Below are positions 6,573 through 10,406 of a stretch of 10,406 nucleotides of DNA, in pieces (positions within the stretch are counted from its first letter, which is position 1; the number at the start of each line of letters is the position of its first letter). The position numbers and the translations under genes are program-made. This DNA comes from Desulfurococcales archaeon ex4484_217_1 (lineage in GTDB: Archaea > Thermoproteota > Thermoprotei_A > EX4484-217-1), in NCBI GenBank assembly GCA_002254745.1, contig NJED01000054.1, positions 1 to 10,406 of the forward strand, written 5' to 3'. The notes below the pieces were generated by a model, which saw only the letters and a program-made list of their open reading frames with translations, was not told the origin of the DNA and ran no database searches.

Positions 6573-7243
6573 CTCTTCTCAGCCTCTCTCAGACTTAGAA
6601 GATCATTTAACCCCTCACCTATAAGTGCGAAACCTGTAGCTAAAAGCATAATCATTAGCCCTGGAAAAGCTACTAACCACCAATAACCAGCTAGGAGGTA
6701 TTCGTGGCCAGCCCTTAAATCAGCACCCCAGTCGGGTGTTGGTGGAGGTACGCTAAAACCTAGGAAGCTTAATCCTGCCTCCGTTAAAATAGCGTCAGCA
6801 ATGTTCATTGTGAAAACAACTATAACCGTAGGTAGGAGGTTAGGTAGAATATGTCTAATAATTATTCTTAAATCTTTAGCCCCAATAGCTTTAGCTGCTT
6901 CAACGTAAAGTAGTGACTTTATTGAGAGTGTTTGCCCACGAACCATTCTGAAATACGTTGGAATGTAAACTACAGCTATAGCTATTATGGCGTTCACCAT
7001 ACTAGGTCCTAAAACAGCGGCAATGGCCAACGCTAGAATTAGGCTTGGGAAAGCATACATACTATCCATGACTATAGAGAATATTCTATCAACAATTCTA
7101 CCATAGTATCCTGAAATTAAACCTAAAGGAACACCGAGAACTATAATAGTTGCAACTATGGCTAAACCTAGTTTAAGCATTAAACCTGACTCTCTTATTT
7201 GCGGAATAATTGTTCTTCTAATTATTTTGAACCCTATATTCAT
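6569..7243 (-). CDS. Dpp/Opp-type ABC importer permease C, lacking TM1 and the external domain
   Basis: This 224-residue inner-membrane permease should be about 290-300. The coupling loop that docks on the ATPases is intact (VEAAKAIGAKDLRIIIRHIL at about 114-133, then PN), as are the C-terminal hallmarks LTEAGLSFLGF and PTPDWGADL. The start is sound: GAGGTT at 7250-7255 lies 6 nt before ATG 7243, and MNIGFKIIRRTIIPQIRESG looks like the normal cytoplasmic head. Right after RESGLMLK, however, the protein jumps to LGLAIVATIIVLGVPLGLI, which normally follows TM1, the external loop and the LGTDxxGRD motif. So about 70-80 residues are missing in frame. TAAACC repeats at 7163-7168 and 7181-7186 near the junction could have mediated the loss. 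The protein is still expressible, but transport function is doubtful. It begins 9 bases after the original stop of permease B. Confidence 0.9.
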   Translation of the reverse strand: MNIGFKIIRRTIIPQIRESGLMLKLGLAIVATIIVLGVPLGLISGYYGRIVDRIFSIVMDSMYAFPSLILALAIAAVLGPSMVNAIIAIAVVYIPTYFRMVRGQTLSIKSLLYVEAAKAIGAKDLRIIIRHILPNLLPTVIVVFTMNIADAILTEAGLSFLGFSVPPPTPDWGADLRAGHEYLLAGYWWLVAFPGLMIMLLATGFALIGEGLNDLLSLREAEKR

Positions 7244-7252
7244 TTTCCAACC

Positions 7253-8145
7253 TCAATACCTTATTCTAGGATCTATTAGAGCGTACAATATGTCAACTAC
7301 TAGATTAACTACTGAAACGAAGATGGCGAAAAACACTATAGTTCCCTGGATTGTAGTGTAGTCAACATACTTTATTCTCTCAAGCAGAAACGTTTAAACT
7401 CGCTTAACCCTCTTGCTCTAGCTGCCCTGATAAAGTCTTGGGATAGAACATCAATCATGTTAGCTCTAACAAGCCTAGTATATGCTCCTGAAAGAACGAT
7501 ACCCAAAGTAAGCGAAGGTAGGATTAAATGGTATAGAGCACTCATTGTTATGTCAAACCTGCCTGTAAGGATACCATCTAAAACGTAAAGTCCCGTTATA
7601 GGTTTCCAACCCACAGTTAATCCTGGATCTATTCTGCCACCCACGGGAAGTACTTTTAAATATACTCCGAAAATGAGTTGAAACATCATTCCGAGCCATG
7701 GGATAAACAATGCGTAAGCTACAATACTATATATTCTTAGCGAAGTGTCTACTCTAGTGTAACATTTAACGCCAGCAATAGTTCCAGTGGTTAAACCTAT
7801 TATTATACTTACTAGGAAACCGAAAATTGTTAGCTCTATTGTTGCAGGTAAATGGTCTAATATTTCAACAAGAACAGGTCTTCTACCCCAGATAAGTGAC
7901 CTACCAAAATCACCTCTAATAATTCCAAGAATATAATCTACGTACTGAACATGGTATGGCTTATTTAGCCCAGCTTCCTCCTTTAACCTCTCAATGTATT
8001 CTGGAGGAGCTTTCATACCAACCATTGCCGTTATGGGGTCTCCGGGCATAACTCTTAAAATTATGAACACTATGGTTAGTAGAGTAAATACTATGGGTAT
8101 TGTCATAAGTGTTCTAACAACAATGTATGTTCTAAGAGCGGTCAT
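7253..8145 (-). pseudogene. Dpp/Opp-type ABC importer permease B, frameshifted by an internal deletion
   Basis: From ATG 8145 the N-terminal 250 residues are a normal permease: a TM1 region, then ILRVMPGDP, then membrane segments up to the coupling loop IRAARARGLSEFKRFC. The frame then closes at TAA 7374-7372 after LRE. The proper C-terminus is still present in another frame, from about 7381 to TGA 7255-7253: ERIKYVDYTTIQGTIVFFAI and ending ILYALIDPRIRY. The expected roughly 45 residues between them (second half of the coupling loop, the next helix and the NWPGLG-type segment) are absent, so a deletion near 136 bp would explain both the gap and the frame. The old stop at 7253 is just 9 nt from the permease C start and overlaps its ribosome site, showing the original operon layout. 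GTGAT at 8151-8155 is the ribosome site for ATG 8145. The truncated 257-residue product is unlikely to work. Confidence 0.87.
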
Positions 8146-8172
8146 GGATAATCACTTTAAGTAGGTTATGGG

Positions 8173-8205
8173 AAAAAAGTTTTAAGCTAAAAATATTTTT
8201 AGCTT
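8173..8205 (-). terminator. Palindrome plus T-run between the SBP and permease genes
   Basis: Positions 8184-8205 form a perfect 22-bp palindrome (half-site AAGCTAAAAAT). On the minus strand T6 follows at 8178-8173, five nt beyond the stem. It starts 15 nt after the original SBP stop (8221-8223). Importer operons commonly use such a site to keep SBP mRNA in excess over permease mRNA. The stem is very AT-rich, and archaeal RNA polymerase mainly needs the T-run, so an operator for a dimeric regulator in front of permease B is the main alternative. Confidence 0.5.
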
Positions 8206-8220
8206 CCTCTCACATCCCCT

Positions 8221-9806
8221 CTACTCCTTCCAGTATAGTAGCCAGTATCTGAACAGCATTGTTGCATCTAATACTATTCCGCCAACGTTCTTCTTAGCTG
8301 CAACGAACAGCTTACCCTGTATTAGAGGTATTATTGGTACGTCTTCGGCAAGTATTTCCTGTACTTGTTCATAATAAGGTGTTCTTTCCTCTATAGTCTC
8401 TTTTACAGCTGCTTCATCAAGTAAACTATCTACTTCTGGGTTAGCATATCCTGAACCAGTCCACTTATTAGCAGCACTATGCAGGAATGGTGTTGTATAG
8501 TCGTCTGGGTCTATATAGTCTGGATACCATCCATACAGTGATAACTGTAGTGCTCCTTTACGTGTAAACTCCAGGTATTTACTTTAATCATTCCAGTAGC
8601 TTCAAACTGCTCCTTAAGAACTGCTGCAAGATCTTTTTCGGTATCGCCATAGTGTGTTGGCGTATACCATAACTCTATTTCTAATGGATTATCTTCACTA
8701 TAACCTGCTTGCTGCAGAAGGTTCTTAACAAGTTCTAGGTTTGGACCTTCACCATATTTGTCTTTGAAAACATCTTTGTGGCTCCACATACCCTTGGGTA
8801 CGAGGCTATATAGTGGTTCCCATGTGTTTAAGTATACTCTCTCACAAATATCTGCTCTGTCAATAGCTGCTGCTAGGGCTTGTCTAACGAGTTTATTTTC
8901 TGTTCCAGGCATTTGAGTGTTAATTACTATGTATCTTATTGCTGCACCGGGAACTTCTATTACCTGAATATCTGGATTCTTCTTTAGGCTTTCAATATCT
9001 GCTGGGTTTAGTGTTCTCCATGCAATATCTATTTCTCCTCTTTCAAGAGCAAGTCTCAGCGTTGTTGCATCTTTAAAGAACCTTATAATGACTCTCTGGA
9101 TTTCAGGTTTCTCACCATGATAATACGGGTTAGCTTCAAGTACTAGTTCCTGATCTCTAACCCACTTAACAATCTTATATGGCCCTACACCGCCTGCTGT
9201 CTGATCGCTATCTATTTCATCGGGCTTATAGTTTGGATGAACCGGGAAGTAAGGCGGCGTCGCTAATAATGCTAGGAAGTAAGATACAGGTTTCTTCAAT
9301 ACGAACTTGACAGTGCAATCATCAACAGCGACAACATCTTCAACAAACTCCGTTACTAGCCATGACGGGTCCCCTTGTATCTTCATAACCCTCTTAATAC
9401 TTCTAACAACATCCTGTGCCGTGCACTGTGTTCCATCGGCAAATTTCAGATTCTTCTTCAAATGGAATATGTATACCTTACCTTCCTCCTGAACTTCATG
9501 AGACTCTGCAATACCGTACATAAGCTCCGTTGTTCCGGGCTTATACCTCATTAAACCCTCCATAACGTTGTTAAGTACTTCCCATGTGAAGAAATCGTAG
9601 GCGTTAGCAGGATCTAGGTCAGTGACCTTGTCAGTAACACCTATAACTATTTGGGAAACTGCTGGAGTAGGTGAAGGACTAGGACTTGTGGTCGGCGATG
9701 GTGTTGCCGTGGGCTTAAATGTTGCCATAAACGCAGCTGCTACTGCTAAGAGGACGATGGCTGCTATGATTAATGCTTTCATGTTCAATAACATAGCTTT
9801 CCTCAT
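8221..9806 (-). pseudogene. Family 5 extracellular solute-binding protein of the importer, frameshifted near its C-terminus
   Basis: This is the substrate-capture protein of the Dpp/Opp-type importer, anchored outside the membrane. From ATG 9806: a short basic head, a hydrophobic signal/anchor at about 9-30, a Thr/Ser/Pro linker at about 31-48 (typical of archaeal glycosylated SBPs), then the family 5 fold (DPANAYDFFTWEVLNNVMEG, LKFADGTQCTAQDVVRSIKR, GVGPYKIVKW, VRQALAAAIDR). In-frame translation ends at 8511 after 431 residues, the last 20 (WSLHVKEHYSYHC onward) being nonsense. From about 8574 to TAG 8223-8221 another frame carries the true C-terminus: RKGALQLSLYGWYPDYIDPD and ending MLFRYWLLYWKE. 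The break is near 8565-8580; a few expected residues also seem absent, so a deletion of about 22-25 bp is likelier than one lost base. There is no lipobox Cys. The promoter is strong and close. Substrate unknown. Confidence 0.87.
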
Positions 9807-9834
9807 AACCTACACACACCTATGCTTATCTTAG

Positions 9835-9842
9835 TATTTTAT
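9835..9842 (-). promoter_or_regulatory. TATA box of the importer operon
   Basis: The minus strand reads ATAAAATA, within GCATAAAATAC. Its centre is about 32 nt before ATG 9806, predicting initiation near 9812 and a leader of about 6 nt. That short distance favours ATG 9806 over the in-frame ATGs at codons 5 and 9. Confidence 0.55.
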
Positions 9843-9865
9843 GCTAAAGTCGGCCAAGCGTACCT

Positions 9866-9871
9866 AAAAAA
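9866..9871 (-). terminator. Oligo-T run after the UPF0216 gene
   Basis: The minus strand has TTTTTT about 38 nt after the UPF0216 stop, before the importer promoter. Archaeal termination often needs only such a T-run. There is no stem worth the name. Confidence 0.3.
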
Positions 9872-9908
9872 TTTTTCTCATTAAAACCTAAAGACCTTTA
9901 ACTAAAAT

Positions 9909-10250
9909 TTAAAAAAGTGATCTTATGTCATAATACTTTTTAGCGAAAAAGACTACTTTAACTTCCATTTCTCCTCTAACAATAGCTGCTCCTTCACCAT
10001 AGCTTGGATTAAGCTCTATAATTATGGGTAAAAGTATTTTATCCCATTCGTCCTCGGTAAGCATGTTCTTCAGAAACTCTAGTTCTTTACGTCTAAACAT
10101 GTGTATTGTTCCATCTCTACAAACTACGTGAGGATATTTTTCGGAAAGAAGCTCCTTAAGAGACTTCTTAGTGTAAGGCAAGTGAACATTAGCTAGTCTT
10201 AAAAGCTCTTCTCTAAGCAGCTCTTCCCATAGTATTTCTCTTTCACTCAT
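9909..10250 (-). CDS. UPF0216 (DUF61) family protein, function unknown
   Basis: This 113-residue protein from ATG 10250 belongs to the archaeal UPF0216/DUF61 family. Recognisable features are the N-terminal helix ELLREELLRLANVHLP, then SLKELLSEKYPHVVCRDGTI with HMFRRKELEFL (the R-D-G-x-x-H and K/R-E-L core), DEWDKILLPIIIEL, and the Gly-rich turn YGEGAAIVRGEMEVKVV. Length and order are normal and the gene looks intact. No biochemical role is established for the family that I know of. Its start overlaps the stop of the upstream gene by 4 bp (ATGA), so they form an operon. It ends about 100 bp before the importer gene, and a separate promoter follows, so it is probably unrelated to transport. 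Confidence 0.88.
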   Translation of the reverse strand: MSEREILWEELLREELLRLANVHLPYTKKSLKELLSEKYPHVVCRDGTIHMFRRKELEFLKNMLTEDEWDKILLPIIIELNPSYGEGAAIVRGEMEVKVVFFAKKYYDIRSLF

Positions 10251-10406
10251 TCTCCACGCCTTCTAGCTAGGAGAACTTTAACTCTCTTAAGCCTAGCTCT
10301 TTCCTCTCTTTCAGCTAGGAGAACTTTAACTCTCTTAAGCCTAGCTCTTTCCTCTCTTTCTCTCTCCTCAAACTTCATAGATAAGTACTTAATAGTTGCT
10401 TGAATC
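10247..10406 (-). CDS. C-terminus of an unidentified protein with a duplicated 16-residue helix (partial)
   Basis: This is an open frame running in from the right edge and ending at TGA 10249-10247, overlapping the UPF0216 start. The visible 52 residues read IQATIKYLSMKFEERERE, followed by two copies of a 16-residue unit (ERARLKRVKVLLAERE type) and RRRGE. All of it is highly charged and helical. The 4-bp coupling to UPF0216 supports it being a real, translated tail. The second unit comes from a perfect 48-bp tandem duplication that keeps the frame. The protein's identity cannot be read from this fragment. Confidence 0.65.
   Translation of the reverse strand, partial: IQATIKYLSMKFEEREREERARLKRVKVLLAEREERARLKRVKVLLARRRGE
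10265..10360. repeat. Perfect 48-bp tandem duplication, in frame
   Basis: Copies 10265-10312 and 10313-10360 are identical and adjacent. 48 bp equals 16 codons, so on the minus strand the repeat adds one extra helical unit (RARLKRVKVLLAE) to the protein end without a frameshift. It resembles the 38-bp duplication at 935-1010 in being exact and two-copy. Confidence 0.95.

Noticed and set aside
8511..8580. Programmed frameshift in the solute-binding protein
   Set aside because: No slippery run sits at the break, and residues appear to be missing there. Neighbouring operon genes are also damaged.
9622..9834. 70-codon plus-strand frame opposite the SBP signal region
   Set aside because: It mirrors the Thr/Ser/Pro-rich linker and signal segment on the other strand and has no promoter or ribosome site.

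Overview
The window looks like a piece of an AT-rich archaeal chromosome, most likely a thermophilic member of the Thermoproteota (Crenarchaeota) or a close relative. The evidence is an archaea-restricted UPF0216/DUF61 gene, TATA boxes about 27 nt upstream of short-leader or leaderless starts, GGTGAT/GAGGT-type ribosome binding sites, AGA/AGG/ATA-rich codon use, and a Ser/Thr/Pro-rich linker after the signal segment of the solute-binding protein. Every gene I can support lies on the minus strand, so the order of transcription runs from high to low coordinates. The assignment to a lineage is inference.

In transcription order: (1) 10406-9909 holds the C-terminus of an unidentified gene with a perfect 48-bp in-frame tandem duplication. 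It overlaps by 4 bp the start of the UPF0216 gene. (2) 9842-4613 is a complete Dpp/Opp-type ABC importer operon: its own promoter, the solute-binding protein (SBP), a 22-bp perfect palindrome followed by a T-run, permease B, permease C, ATPase D and ATPase F, with gaps or overlaps of a few bases. The two ATPases look intact. The SBP and permease B are frameshifted by deletions, and permease C has lost about 70-80 residues in frame, so the importer as written cannot be fully functional. (3) 4550-4389 is a 53-residue coiled-coil gene with its own promoter. (4) 4297-1298 is a MoxR-type AAA+ ATPase followed by a large CoxE/ViaA-like VWA protein, a chaperone-like pair. The ATPase appears to lack about 15-20 residues between Walker B and sensor 1. 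(5) 1223-12 is a dead MFS transporter gene. It carries a TGG-to-TGA-type stop in its signature loop, a perfect 38-bp tandem duplication, a 200-bp insertion with 22-bp terminal inverted repeats and a GC-rich core, and loss of the middle helices.

The strongest theme is the density of small indels: two exact tandem duplications and at least four internal deletions in about 10 kb, next to genes that are perfectly preserved. This is either real decay by slippage and microhomology deletion, or a sequence/assembly artefact; the sequence alone cannot decide. The most distinctive single object is the 200-bp MITE-like element at 714-913. I did not find a convincing new defence or metabolic system. The AAA+/VWA pair with an enlarged VWA partner and the adjacent small coiled-coil gene is the best candidate for an uncharacterised complex.
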